NCBI GenBank assembly: GCA_002478885.1
Contig: DLKC01000056.1
Span: 15,470 to 79,469 of the forward strand
Direction of reading: 5' to 3'
Source: Chitinophagaceae bacterium UBA7600
GTDB lineage: Bacteria > Bacteroidota > Bacteroidia > Chitinophagales > Chitinophagaceae
DNA length: 64,000 nucleotides
This document shows, one piece after another, positions 45,620 to 54,077 of this stretch. A program made the position numbers and the translations under genes. Position 1 is the first letter of the stretch. Every line of letters begins with the position of its first letter. A model generated the notes under the pieces. That model was not told where the DNA came from, did no database searches, and saw only the letters and a list, made by a program, of their open reading frames with translations.

Positions 45620-46852
45620 TTAAGCGTCCATTTCACCGGCAATAAGGTTAAGGCTACTCAAAGTAATAACTGCATCACTAAGCATACTCCCCTTTGCAAT
45701 TTCTGAATATGCCTGGTAATAAATAAAGCATGGCCTTCTGAAATGCAGCCTGTATGGCGTTCTTCCTCCATCGCTGATGAGGTAAAATCCGAGTTCTCCA
45801 TTACCACCTTCAACTGAATGGTACACTTCACCGGCCGGAATTTCCGTTTCGCCCATAATAATCTTGAAATGGTAGATCAACGCCTCCATTTTTGTGTAAA
45901 CATCTTTTTTCTCCGGCAGGTAATACTCTGGAATATCTGCATGATACACTTCTGCTTCAGCGCCTTTAAATTCCTGTATTTTCCGGTATGCCTGTGTTAT
46001 GATGCTGAGGCTTTCCCACATTTCCAGGTTTCTAACGAGAAAACGATCGTAACAATCACCGGTTTTACCCACGGGTATCTGAAAATCGAAATCTTCATAA
46101 CTGCTGTAAGGGCTATGCACCCGCACATCATAATCAACCCCGGCAGCCCGAAGATTTGGCCCGGTAAAACCGTAGTTCAAAGCTCTTTCAGCAGCAATGG
46201 GACCCGCACCAATAGTACGCTCCATGAATATGCGGTTGCGCGTAAGCAGCTTTTCAAACTCTTTTAAAACTTTTGGATACTCATCAAGGAATTTTTCCAG
46301 TTTGGTAAAGGCGGTATTGCTGAAGTTGCGCTCAAAACCACCAATGCGGCCAATATTTGTTGTAAGCCGCGACCCGCAAACCTCTTCATAAATTTCATAG
46401 ATAAGTTCGCGGTACTCCATCACGTAGAAAAAAACCGAGAGTGCGCCGGTATCGACGCCTACGATCGAATTACAGATCAGGTGGTCTGCAATACGTGCCA
46501 GCTCCATAATAATCACCCGCAGGTAATCAACGCGTTTGGGTGTTTTTACCTTTAGCAATTTCTCGCAGGTTAAATGCCAGCCCATGTTGTTTATAGGGCT
46601 GCTACAATAATTCAACCGGTCTGTTAAAGGCGTAATCTGGTAAAGTGGGCGGCGCTCGGCAATTTTCTCAAATGCCCTGTGAATATACCCAACGGTTTGC
46701 TCCGCCGACACTATACGTTCTCCATCTACTTCAATAATATTCTGAAATACTCCGTGTGTTGCCGGGTGCGTAGGTCCAAGATTCAACGTGGTCGTTTGTT
46801 TCTCTATAGAACCTTCGGGCAGTTTAATATTATGATGTGTTAGTTCAGACAT
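45620..46852 (-). CDS. nuoD: NADH-quinone oxidoreductase subunit D
   Basis: 410 residues of the 49-kDa-type subunit. Motifs: LNLGPTHPATHGVFQNII near 24-41 (the His of HPATHG lines the quinone site), RLNYCSSPINNMGWHLTCEK, and the C-terminal IDPVxGxxDR-like position replaced by the usual NuoD ending SSLNLIAGEMDA. It forms the quinone pocket together with NuoB. It is a separate gene from nuoC, not fused. Confidence 0.97.
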   Translation of the reverse strand: MSELTHHNIKLPEGSIEKQTTTLNLGPTHPATHGVFQNIIEVDGERIVSAEQTVGYIHRAFEKIAERRPLYQITPLTDRLNYCSSPINNMGWHLTCEKLLKVKTPKRVDYLRVIIMELARIADHLICNSIVGVDTGALSVFFYVMEYRELIYEIYEEVCGSRLTTNIGRIGGFERNFSNTAFTKLEKFLDEYPKVLKEFEKLLTRNRIFMERTIGAGPIAAERALNYGFTGPNLRAAGVDYDVRVHSPYSSYEDFDFQIPVGKTGDCYDRFLVRNLEMWESLSIITQAYRKIQEFKGAEAEVYHADIPEYYLPEKKDVYTKMEALIYHFKIIMGETEIPAGEVYHSVEGGNGELGFYLISDGGRTPYRLHFRRPCFIYYQAYSEIAKGSMLSDAVITLSSLNLIAGEMDA

Positions 46853-46908
46853 TACTGTCTTTTTATTTTTATTTATTTACTTAGCTTTTTGTTCTATCCT
46901 CCGCTGCG

Positions 46909-46928
46909 GTTGTGTCACTCACTTGTGC
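46909..46928 (+). repeat. Arm of the dispersed repeat (type 2) on the 3' side of nuoC
   Basis: GTTGTGTCACTCACTTGTGC. It is in inverted orientation to the arm at 47554-47573, so the two enclose nuoC. Confidence 0.85.
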
Positions 46929-46971
46929 GGCTGTAACGCTACGCAGTAAATACGGCAACCACCTTAAGCGA

Positions 46972-47490
46972 TTACCAAACCGATCCGCCCCGACCAAACA
47001 TCTCATCGTCTTTATCTCTTCTTGTCTGATCTTCCAGCGGGTATTCTTTGCGCATCGGAAAGTAATCCATTTCGTCAACGTTCAGGATACGTTTCAGGTT
47101 AGGATGACCTACAAAATTCACCCCATAAAAATCGAATGTCTCTCTTTCCATCCAGTTGGCTGATTCGTACAAACGAGTTGCTGTGAACACATCGGGCTGG
47201 GATATACCGGTAAAAACCTTGAAGCGTATGCGAATATTGTCGACAAGGTTGTGCAAATGGTAAACGACGGCTAATTCACGGCCCTGCTGATCTGGGTAAT
47301 GAACCGCGGTAAGGTCTGTAAGAAACTGAAATCTTAATTCAGCGTCATCATAAAGGAATTGCATGACTTTAAGATTAATTTCTTTTGGCGCTTCAAAGCT
47401 GAGCATGCCATAAGATTCGCTAAATGCCGATACCTGTTCTCCGAACTTGTCTGTTAAACGTTGCTTGATAAGGTCGTTTGTTAAACTCAT
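46972..47490 (-). CDS. nuoC: NADH-quinone oxidoreductase subunit C
   Basis: 172 residues from ATG 47490 (MSLTNDLIKQRLTDKFGEQV); the longer frame begins with GTG and has no support. The 30-kDa subunit signature ERETFDFYGVNFVGHPNLKR is present near 112-131, followed by MRKEYPLEDQTRRDKDDEMF. It anchors the connecting arm next to NuoD. Inverted repeat arms lie 44 bases beyond its stop and 64 bases before its start. Confidence 0.95.
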   Translation of the reverse strand: MSLTNDLIKQRLTDKFGEQVSAFSESYGMLSFEAPKEINLKVMQFLYDDAELRFQFLTDLTAVHYPDQQGRELAVVYHLHNLVDNIRIRFKVFTGISQPDVFTATRLYESANWMERETFDFYGVNFVGHPNLKRILNVDEMDYFPMRKEYPLEDQTRRDKDDEMFGRGGSVW

Positions 47491-47553
47491 ATGCTGAATT
47501 CTCACGTATTGCTTGTAAGACTAAAAATCCCGATGCTGAATAAAGAACAAAGT

Positions 47554-47573
47554 GTACAAGTGAGTGACACAAC
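47554..47573 (-). repeat. Arm of the dispersed repeat (type 2) on the 5' side of nuoC
   Basis: GTACAAGTGAGTGACACAAC is the exact complement of the type 2 consensus. Confidence 0.9.
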
Positions 47574-47607
47574 TACAGCTGAACTTGGTTCTGTTGCCCG
47601 CCGCCAA

Positions 47608-48198
47608 TTATTGAATTCCGTAACTGTTTAATAAAGCTTTATAATATTCACTATGCCTGCGGCGAAGTCCCTCTGCATGCACCAATTCCTGTATACGAAT
47701 AAAACCGTCGAGAATTGCCTCGGGCCTCGGAGGGCAGCCGGGCACATACACATCAACCGGGATAACCTGGTCGATGCCCTGCAGTACACTGTAAGAATCA
47801 AAAATACCACCAGACGAGGCGCAGGCGCCAACGGCCAACACCCAGCGTGGCTCAGCCATTTGAAGATACACCTGGCGAAGCACCGGTGCCATTTTTTTTG
47901 CAATGGTACCCATTACCATGAGAAGATCGCACTGCCGTGGGGTAAAGCCCATGCGCTCCGAACCAAAACGCGAAAGATCGTAATGCGCTGCCGCCGTTGC
48001 CATAAATTCTATGCCGCAGCAGGAAGTAGCAAAGGGCAATGGCCAAAGAGAATTTTTGCGGGCAAGCCCTACCACGCTTTCCAGCTTAGTGGCAAAAAAG
48101 CCTTCCCCCTGCATTCCCTCAGGCATTTCGGCGATCGCGACATTGTCTTCGATCTTAGCCTCCTTAGGATGTATATTAAATCTTACGGGACGTGCCAT
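47608..48198 (-). CDS. nuoB: NADH-quinone oxidoreductase subunit B
   Basis: 196 residues. The N2 4Fe-4S cluster ligands are the vicinal cysteines in TSCCGIEFMATAAAHYD, GACASSGGIF, and the C-terminal VYVPGCPPRPEAILDGF. It is the last carrier before quinone and sits at the junction with the membrane arm. Normal length, with a short N-terminal extension (ARPVRFNIHPKEAKIEDNVA). Confidence 0.97.
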   Translation of the reverse strand: MARPVRFNIHPKEAKIEDNVAIAEMPEGMQGEGFFATKLESVVGLARKNSLWPLPFATSCCGIEFMATAAAHYDLSRFGSERMGFTPRQCDLLMVMGTIAKKMAPVLRQVYLQMAEPRWVLAVGACASSGGIFDSYSVLQGIDQVIPVDVYVPGCPPRPEAILDGFIRIQELVHAEGLRRRHSEYYKALLNSYGIQ

Positions 48199-48314
48199 AA
48201 TAATTTTAATTAAATGTTGATCAAAGTAACTACCTGTTTACGATTATAACAATCCGGCTATGTTGCTTGTTCGATACCGGCACATTTGCACAACAGGTTT
48301 TTCGTTCAGAAAAA

Positions 48315-48719
48315 TTAATCCTCCCATTTAAGAGCGCCACTCTTGATGATGTAAATAAAACCAATAAGAAAGAACGCTACAAAAAGTATTATCTCAAAAA
48401 AACCAGACCAGCCAAGCTCTTTAAAATTAACCGCGTAAGGATAGAAAAAAATGACTTCCACATCGAAGAGCACGAATAAAATGGCAACAAGGAAATATTT
48501 AATTGCCATCGGTTGTCTTGCGTCGCCGTGTGTTTCTATACCACTTGTAAAGTTCTCGAGTTTGTCGGAAGTATTTCTTTTTGGACCTATCCAATGGGAG
48601 AGCGCGATCATTGTTGCAACAAAGCCGGCAGCAAAAATCAATTGGATAGCGATGGGTAAGTAGTCGGATGTGCTGCCTGGAGAAGAAACCGTGTCAATTA
48701 AAATATTGAGGATATTCAT
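48315..48719 (-). CDS. nuoA: NADH-quinone oxidoreductase subunit A
   Basis: 134 residues, three helices. The cytosolic loop with the conserved Cys position of the family reads ENFTSGIETHGDARQPMAIK (Ser replaces the usual Cys of YECG), followed by YFLVAILFVLFDVEVIFFYP with the Asp/Glu pair. It is the first gene of the nuo operon. A Bacteroidota -7 element lies 19 bases upstream of the start. Confidence 0.95.
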   Translation of the reverse strand: MNILNILIDTVSSPGSTSDYLPIAIQLIFAAGFVATMIALSHWIGPKRNTSDKLENFTSGIETHGDARQPMAIKYFLVAILFVLFDVEVIFFYPYAVNFKELGWSGFFEIILFVAFFLIGFIYIIKSGALKWED

Positions 48720-48737
48720 AAAGTTTCAATTGCAACG

Positions 48738-48745
48738 CAAAAATA
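48738..48745 (-). promoter_or_regulatory. nuoA: -7 promoter element of the nuo operon
   Basis: On the minus strand the bases read TATTTTTG, a full match to TANNTTTG, 18 bases before ATG 48719. No clear TTG is found at the -33 distance. The predicted leader is only about 10-14 bases. Confidence 0.5.
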
Positions 48746-48763
48746 AGGGCATGGCACTGAAAT

Positions 48764-48795
48764 AAAAACTCCACTTTCAAAGTGGAGTTTTTTTA
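48764..48795 (-). terminator. Hairpin terminator between the TPR operon and nuoA
   Basis: The near-perfect inverted repeat 48766-48777/48779-48790 is followed on the minus strand by TTTTTATTT. It ends the TPR-protein operon... read from the other side (plus strand) it is also followed by T7, but the upstream side there is nuoA's promoter region. Confidence 0.65.
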
Positions 48796-48803
48796 TTGAC
48801 AAT

Positions 48804-50537
48804 TTATTGGTTCGACTTGCCGCCCGGAGGATTCGCACTCTTAGCGGGGGTTCCGGTCCCGGTCTTTTTTTGCTGCGCTTTTACCAACTGGTCTTTCGTT
48901 GTTTGGGCAAACTTATTTTCTTCGCTTGCCGGGTCAGGGTAGAGCGACAACATAGTGTCACAAACCGCTATTGCCTTATCCAAATCCTTTGCATATTGGG
49001 CGTAGAAAATGAGCAGGTAATAACTATTATTAAAAATCGTTTTTTTATTCTTTTCCTTGTCTTTGCCCAGAAAAGTGTTGTAAGCATTAATTGGATCAAC
49101 AGCGAGCCCTTTGGAAGTATCGACATCACAAAGTTTAGCTGCTGTAACAGTAAACCCGAAGGCTTGTTGCTGATCAGGGAAGGCTGCGAGGTAGGCTTTG
49201 GCCAGGGAATCGGCTCTCATGCAATTTTTAGCGTCAATCGCTGACTTTGTCATATAGTAATAATCAGAAGCGCCTACTTTCCCTTTGAGTTTGGCCATCT
49301 GTATAAACGTATTGGTTTGCTCATCGAATCTTTTTGCCCTGGCTAAGACAGCAGCTTTAATTCCAAGGAATTGAATTTTATCGATTCCGGAGGTGTCGAG
49401 TTCAATGGCTTTATCAAGGTATTTTATTGCATCATCTTCGCTTCCGGCAAATTTCGCAACGAGCTTACCTGCAAAGACATAGTCGCTTGGTTCGATTTTT
49501 TCGGGCGGCGCCTGCTCAAAAAATTCCTTCATATAAGATTTTGCTTTTAAAGAGTCACCCATTTTATCGTAGTTGTAGGCATAAAGCACTTTTATACGGA
49601 TATAATCTTTACAGGCGCTGTTTTCCATGTCTTTAACCTTATCCAAAGACTCCTGGTTCTTTCCCGCACGATACAGGTAATCCGCAAGGAAAAAATCAGT
49701 TGCACAATCCTTTTCCGAGTTGGCCATAAATTTATCAAGGTATTCTTTGGCAACATTTACATCTCTGTCCTTGTAATAATTGAAGTAGTCAAGGTATACA
49801 GGGCCATATGCGGGGTCGGCCGCAATGGCTTTCCCGTACCATTCATTCATGTATTCAGTGTTATTCTGGCTTCTGTAAATTCTTCCAATACGGGTATATG
49901 CTGCCGCATATTGCGGATTGCGCCTGGTTGCATCCATAAAAGCTTCCACTGCTTCGCCGCCCTTATCGCTTCCCATTTTTAAATATGCTACGCCCAGGTT
50001 TAAGTCTATTTCGGGGCTAACCGGATCCAGTTCTGCAGCCCTCTTTAATTTTTCAATTGCATAACCGGGGTCTCCCTGTGTGCTGCCGCCATCTGCATTT
50101 GCTGCACCAATAGCGTTTAAGATAGCAGGGTCTTCTTTTCCTTTATTTTTTCCTTTTGTTTGAGTTGTAGCTGTGATTGCCTGCTCAAAACGTTGCTTTG
50201 CACTTGCATTGTTCCCTTCCAACAACTCCACATGCCCCATACCAACCCATATCCATGGATCGTTAACGCCACTGTTCAAAGCCTTCTGGTAGATATCCTT
50301 GGCCTTTGCCAAGGCGTCTTTGCTATCTGCCACGGTGTAAGCCTTTAGATATGCCTGCCCGAGCCAGTAAATAGTGAAAGCATCAGATGGCTTAGCTGCT
50401 ACAGCCTTCTCAAGCCCCTCCACTGCCTCCCTGATGCGCAGGTAATAAATTTTTTTTATCCCCTCTTCAACAGTTTGAGAAAAAGTGAGTGAAGTTGCAA
50501 AAGCAACAGCGAGCATTGTTAAAATTGTTTTCTTCAT
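48804..50537 (-). CDS. Exported TPR-repeat protein
   Basis: 577 residues from ATG 50537 (MKKTILTMLAVAFATSLTFS), with a signal peptide. At least eight tetratricopeptide repeats cover about 25-480 (DAFTIYWLGQAYLKAYTVAD; PWIWVGMGHVELLEGN; AAYTRIGRIYRSQNN; GPVYLDYFNYYKDRD). The C-terminus is a low-complexity tail (KKTGTGTPAKSANPPGGKSN). TPR proteins act as scaffolds in the periplasm. It is the last gene of a three-gene operon, 29 bases after the PstS-like lipoprotein gene. In many Bacteroidota this pair follows exbB, exbD and tonB-like genes, which suggests a tie to TonB energisation, but those genes are not here. Confidence 0.85.
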   Translation of the reverse strand: MKKTILTMLAVAFATSLTFSQTVEEGIKKIYYLRIREAVEGLEKAVAAKPSDAFTIYWLGQAYLKAYTVADSKDALAKAKDIYQKALNSGVNDPWIWVGMGHVELLEGNNASAKQRFEQAITATTQTKGKNKGKEDPAILNAIGAANADGGSTQGDPGYAIEKLKRAAELDPVSPEIDLNLGVAYLKMGSDKGGEAVEAFMDATRRNPQYAAAYTRIGRIYRSQNNTEYMNEWYGKAIAADPAYGPVYLDYFNYYKDRDVNVAKEYLDKFMANSEKDCATDFFLADYLYRAGKNQESLDKVKDMENSACKDYIRIKVLYAYNYDKMGDSLKAKSYMKEFFEQAPPEKIEPSDYVFAGKLVAKFAGSEDDAIKYLDKAIELDTSGIDKIQFLGIKAAVLARAKRFDEQTNTFIQMAKLKGKVGASDYYYMTKSAIDAKNCMRADSLAKAYLAAFPDQQQAFGFTVTAAKLCDVDTSKGLAVDPINAYNTFLGKDKEKNKKTIFNNSYYLLIFYAQYAKDLDKAIAVCDTMLSLYPDPASEENKFAQTTKDQLVKAQQKKTGTGTPAKSANPPGGKSNQ

Positions 50538-50566
50538 TTTCATCAATTTATACAAGTGGTTTATTT

Positions 50567-51499
50567 TTATTGAAGCGTCCCTGTCCTAACCCCAAAATAC
50601 ATAGTTGCGGGTACAAGATAACTTCTTTTGAAAACCAATTGACCTCTCTCCAGGTTTAAATAATTACTAAAACCAGACCCGAGACCATTAGAATTCTCTT
50701 TTAATATGTAATACAAAGGACGTACCAACGGGTATTGAGCATATGTTATTGTTGCCTGTGATGGTTTTGCATATGTTCCGCTATCGCAGTTCCTGCTGCA
50801 TTCCAACAAAGCAAAACTGATGTTTTTTTGATAATCTAATTGTTCGCGGTCATCACCATTTGCAACCCAGCTTGACCCGACAAACCCTATTGCGTTATCA
50901 TTGCCTGCAACATAGTCGACAACAGCCTTACTTCCTTTAACCGCCTGCACATTTTTACCGAAACCATTTGATTTTACAACTGAGTCGAGCAAGTATCTTA
51001 CAGTACTCGTAGCGTTATTTCCATCAAGCACCACTGTTTTCGACGTATCACTTCCATTTAATAACTCCCGAACCTGCCTGAAACTATAAATACTATCCTT
51101 AGCACGTCTGTTATAAATCATAATCACCGCATCATAAGCAAGTATGCCGAACTGTGGCTCGTATGAATAATTTGCATTATAAAAAGCGCTTTCATCCGTG
51201 GTCAAACCTTTCGCCACAATAATCATTCTCGTGCTGTCTTTCTGTAAGTCCCTGAAACAATCGGCCTCAGGCTTGTAAGTCGCGTTAATCTTTGTACCGG
51301 GATAAGAAGATTCGTATACTTTTATCTGCTCACTTATTACAGGTTCAAAGCTTTCGTCCACACTTATATTGATTGTTCCGCTCCTTGGCGTGTCATAGGC
51401 ACTTTTTCCCTGCTTACTGTCGCAACCATACCCGAAAAAAAATAACAGGCATATTAAAATGCCCGAATAGCCACCAGAAGCAAATGTTTTCTTCTTCAT
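50567..51499 (-). CDS. PstS-like substrate-binding lipoprotein
   Basis: 310 residues. A lipoprotein signal ends in GYGC (Cys near 26). The periplasmic-binding fold of the phosphate type (PBP_like_2) follows: GTINISVDESFEPVISEQIK, SYPGTKINATYKPEADCFRD, the hinge strand GILAYDAVIMIYNRR near 130, and AIGFVGSSWVANGDD. It lacks the STGSG phosphate loop of true PstS, having GNNATSTVRYLL instead, so phosphate binding is doubtful. Its start shares one base with the stop of the upstream small gene (TAATG). Confidence 0.85.
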   Translation of the reverse strand: MKKKTFASGGYSGILICLLFFFGYGCDSKQGKSAYDTPRSGTINISVDESFEPVISEQIKVYESSYPGTKINATYKPEADCFRDLQKDSTRMIIVAKGLTTDESAFYNANYSYEPQFGILAYDAVIMIYNRRAKDSIYSFRQVRELLNGSDTSKTVVLDGNNATSTVRYLLDSVVKSNGFGKNVQAVKGSKAVVDYVAGNDNAIGFVGSSWVANGDDREQLDYQKNISFALLECSRNCDSGTYAKPSQATITYAQYPLVRPLYYILKENSNGLGSGFSNYLNLERGQLVFKRSYLVPATMYFGVRTGTLQ

Positions 51500-51732
51500 T
51501 AATCCTCTTTCTTTATACCTCTGTATAACCTGAAACTACCATAAAGCAAACATAAGCCACCAAAAGCATAAATCATAATTGGATCAAACTGCTGCACGAG
51601 ATTCAAACCAATCTTTTCATTAAGAAACATCAACACACCTATGCCCGTTATAACAATACCAATAGTGATATTGTAGATCGACCGCATTACCGTATAATTT
51701 TTCTTTTGTTTCTCTCTGAAATCATTTTCCAT
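51499..51732 (-). CDS. Small two-helix membrane protein
   Basis: 77 residues from ATG 51732 (MENDFREKQKKNYTVMRSIY). Two hydrophobic helices are present (NITIGIVITGIGVLMFLNEK and IMIYAFGGLCLLYGSFRLY), with a basic-acidic tail (RGIKKED). It is the first gene of the operon with the PstS-like and TPR genes and is translationally coupled to the former. No known domain. Confidence 0.7.
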   Translation of the reverse strand: MENDFREKQKKNYTVMRSIYNITIGIVITGIGVLMFLNEKIGLNLVQQFDPIMIYAFGGLCLLYGSFRLYRGIKKED

Positions 51733-51997
51733 CGCTGACTTATTTTTGGCCGGGGGTGGCAAATTAGTAATTTTTATCATAAAGCGGTGATGAATGTTAT
51801 ATTCTTACAAAAAAACTTCCCGATACATAAAACTTTCAATCCGGCCCTGCTTATTTTAGAGAATTTCAATTCGTTTTAAATGGTTTAATTAAACAGATGC
51901 AATTACAAATTAAATCCATACGCTTCCACTAAAAAATATCCAATCAATTATATGTTCTTTTTTTATTATCCGGCTGTTCAATAAATTTTCCGCTTTC

Positions 51998-52017
51998 GTT
52001 GCGTCGCACACTTCCAC
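51998..52017 (+). repeat. Single arm of the dispersed repeat (type 1, worn outer end)
   Basis: GTTGCGTCGCACACTTCCAC matches the consensus over the first 16 bases and then departs. No opposing arm was found. Confidence 0.75.
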
Positions 52018-52111
52018 ACCTCATCCGCTATAGGGCAAAAGAGTAACAGGCTAACCAGTATTGCTCATTGCCATCACTTGAAAACCGGTAATACTCAGAG
52101 GCTGTATCACT

Positions 52112-52142
52112 TTGACAGAAGTTATTTCTTGCATTATCTTTA
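52112..52142 (+). promoter_or_regulatory. Promoter of the low-molecular-weight phosphatase gene
   Basis: TTG at 52112-52114, a 20-base spacer, and TATCTTTA at 52135-52142 (one mismatch to TANNTTTG). CCGCC then separates it from ATG 52148, so the mRNA should be leaderless or nearly so. Confidence 0.5.
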
Positions 52143-52147
52143 CCGCC

Positions 52148-52621
52148 ATGAAAGTTTTAATGGTGTGTCTGGGCAATATTTGCAGAAGTCCGCTTGCAGA
52201 AGGCATATTGCAACACAAGGCCAAACAAGCCGGACTTAAATGGTTAGTGGATAGTGCCGGAACAAGCAACTATCACATCGGCGACCAACCCCATCAACTT
52301 TCTCAAAAAGTCGCAATGATAAATGGAATCGATATCAGCAGGCAAAAGGCACGGCAATTCAGTAAAGACGACATGGTTAAATTCGACAAGATATATGTCA
52401 TGGATAGCCAAAACTACCAGGATGTAAAAGTTATTTCCCGGGAGTTCTGGAATGAGGACAGAGTTAAATTACTTCTGAATGAATCCCACCCAGGCAGCAA
52501 CATGAATGTTCCTGACCCCTGGTTTGGGACCGAAGATGGCTATCATAAAGTGTACCAATTGATCAGTGATGCCTGCGAGGCGATTGTTCACAAAACCATA
52601 CAGCACAAAACAACAAAATAG
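52148..52621 (+). CDS. Low-molecular-weight protein-tyrosine phosphatase
   Basis: 157 residues from ATG 52148. The active-site loop CLGNICRSPLAEGIL (Cys7, Arg13, Ser14) follows the first strand at once, which fixes the start; the longer frame begins with TTG inside the promoter. The general-acid loop is VPDPWFG near 127-133 (Asp then Pro-Trp). These enzymes remove phosphate from tyrosine, often acting on the exopolysaccharide tyrosine kinases. No such kinase gene is nearby. hisS follows after 48 bases and could be co-transcribed. Confidence 0.93.
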   Translation: MKVLMVCLGNICRSPLAEGILQHKAKQAGLKWLVDSAGTSNYHIGDQPHQLSQKVAMINGIDISRQKARQFSKDDMVKFDKIYVMDSQNYQDVKVISREFWNEDRVKLLLNESHPGSNMNVPDPWFGTEDGYHKVYQLISDACEAIVHKTIQHKTTK

Positions 52622-52669
52622 CAAACACCTTTTCTTTGAAAGTCCACGCATAATATTCAAAACAAATAC

Positions 52670-54061
52670 ATGGCAAAGGTTACAGTGAGTTTACCCCAGG
52701 GCACAAGAGATTTCGATGCAGTTACCATTAAGAAAAGAAATTACATTTTCGACAACATCAAAAACGTGTTCGTGTTATATGGCTTCCAGCCTTTGGAAAC
52801 GCCGGCTATGGAAAATCTCGAAACCCTCATGGGCAAATATGGCGATGAAGGCGACAAGCTCATTTTTAAAATACTCAATAACGGGCTTGAGAATCCTGCT
52901 AAACAACAAAAGGCAAAAGAGGATTTTCTACAGGTGCTTGAAGGCAAGAATATAAAAGGAATCACAGAAAGGGCTTTGCGCTACGATCTGACCATTCCCT
53001 TTGCACGGTACGTTGCCATGAACCAGGGGCAACTAACTTTCCCTTTTAAACGATACCAGGTACAGCCAGTTTGGAGAGCCGACAGACCTCAAAAAGGGCG
53101 TTACCGTGAATTCTGGCAGTGCGACGCAGATGTTGTAGGCAGCCTTTCTCTATTGAACGAAGTCGACTTCATTAACATCTACGCGACCGCGTTCCGTGAA
53201 CTGAAGGTAGATGTCGAAATTAGAATAAACAACCGGAAACTGTTGGCAGCACTGGCTGAATTATGCGGCGGAGTGCATAAGATGATTGACATAACCATCG
53301 CTATCGACAAAATCGACAAGATTGGTCTTGAAAAGGTAAAAGAAGAATTGAAACAACGGGGGCTGAATGAAGAAGAGGTGTATTTTATTGAAAAATATTT
53401 ATCAGTCGCCGGCACCAACGAAGAAAAACTTGAGCAGGCATCAGCATTGCTTGCCGACACAGAAACCGGGAAAAAAGGGCTAGAAGAACTGGGTTATATC
53501 AATGAATTCATCAAGAAAAATACCAATATCAGCAACCTTGTTTTTGACTTTACCTTAGCACGCGGACTCAACTACTATACCGGAAGTATTTTTGAAGTAA
53601 AAGCAACCAATGTATCGATGGGCAGTATTGGCGGCGGCGGGAGGTACGATGATCTCACCGGCCTTTTTGGCGTTCCAAATCTGCCGGGAGTGGGTATCAG
53701 TTTTGGTGTCGACCGAATCTTTGATGTCATGGAGGAATTAAAATTGTTCCCCGGCAATCTGGAAAAAGGCAGCGATGTGCTGTGCTTTAATCTTGGAAAA
53801 GACGCTGCTGAGGAAGCCTTCAAACTCATGCAGCACTTAAGAACCGCAGGAGTAAGTTGCGAAATATTTCATGAAGAAGCAAAGTTTGACAAGCAATTCA
53901 AATACGCGGAAAAAAAGCATATTACGTTCGCTATTATTATTGGTGCAAACGAACTTACTGAAGGGGCTTTTATTCTTAAAAATCTTTCAACAGGAGTTCA
54001 ACAGACCTTCGCCAATTCGGCTATAATGGAAGCCATATCTGAAATAAAAAAGCCCTCTTGA
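52670..54061 (+). CDS. hisS: Histidine-tRNA ligase
   Basis: 463 residues, class II aminoacyl-tRNA synthetase. Motif 1 region is FQPLETPAMENLETLMGKYG; motif 2 is QPVWRADRPQKGRYREFWQC; the histidine-specific motifs are ARGLNYYTGSIFEV (HisA) and GGGGRYDDLTGLFG (HisB); motif 3 is LPGVGISFGVDRIFDVM. The C-terminal anticodon-binding domain starts near 370. It charges tRNA-His in the cytoplasm. The last codons lie inside the terminator hairpin of the convergent gene. Confidence 0.97.
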   Translation: MAKVTVSLPQGTRDFDAVTIKKRNYIFDNIKNVFVLYGFQPLETPAMENLETLMGKYGDEGDKLIFKILNNGLENPAKQQKAKEDFLQVLEGKNIKGITERALRYDLTIPFARYVAMNQGQLTFPFKRYQVQPVWRADRPQKGRYREFWQCDADVVGSLSLLNEVDFINIYATAFRELKVDVEIRINNRKLLAALAELCGGVHKMIDITIAIDKIDKIGLEKVKEELKQRGLNEEEVYFIEKYLSVAGTNEEKLEQASALLADTETGKKGLEELGYINEFIKKNTNISNLVFDFTLARGLNYYTGSIFEVKATNVSMGSIGGGGRYDDLTGLFGVPNLPGVGISFGVDRIFDVMEELKLFPGNLEKGSDVLCFNLGKDAAEEAFKLMQHLRTAGVSCEIFHEEAKFDKQFKYAEKKHITFAIIIGANELTEGAFILKNLSTGVQQTFANSAIMEAISEIKKPS

Positions 54062-54068
54062 TGAGGGC
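54043..54068 (-). terminator. Terminator of the small exported-protein gene, overlapping the hisS stop
   Basis: The GCCCTC/GAGGGC stem (54052-54057 with 54062-54067) is followed on the minus strand by TTTTTTATTTC. The T-run and left stem are coding bases of hisS. Confidence 0.75.
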
Positions 54069-54077
54069 CTGATGATA

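Larger units (their letters stand above)
51733..52147. other. Divergent intergenic region of about 415 bases
   Basis: It holds a repeat arm at 51998-52017 and a promoter at 52112-52142 for the phosphatase gene. The AT-rich part 51781-51970 shows no gene, tRNA or strong hairpin that I can support. Confidence 0.5.

Noticed and set aside
47653..48213. 186-codon plus-strand frame antisense to nuoB
   Set aside because: nuoB on the other strand has complete motifs; this frame is a by-product.
48281..48300. Possible further repeat arm between nuoB and nuoA (CACATTTGCACAACAGG)
   Set aside because: Too many mismatches with the consensus to tell it from chance, though the CAACAGG end is suggestive.
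50567..51499. Naming the lipoprotein pstS
   Set aside because: It lacks the phosphate-binding loop and no pstCAB genes are nearby.
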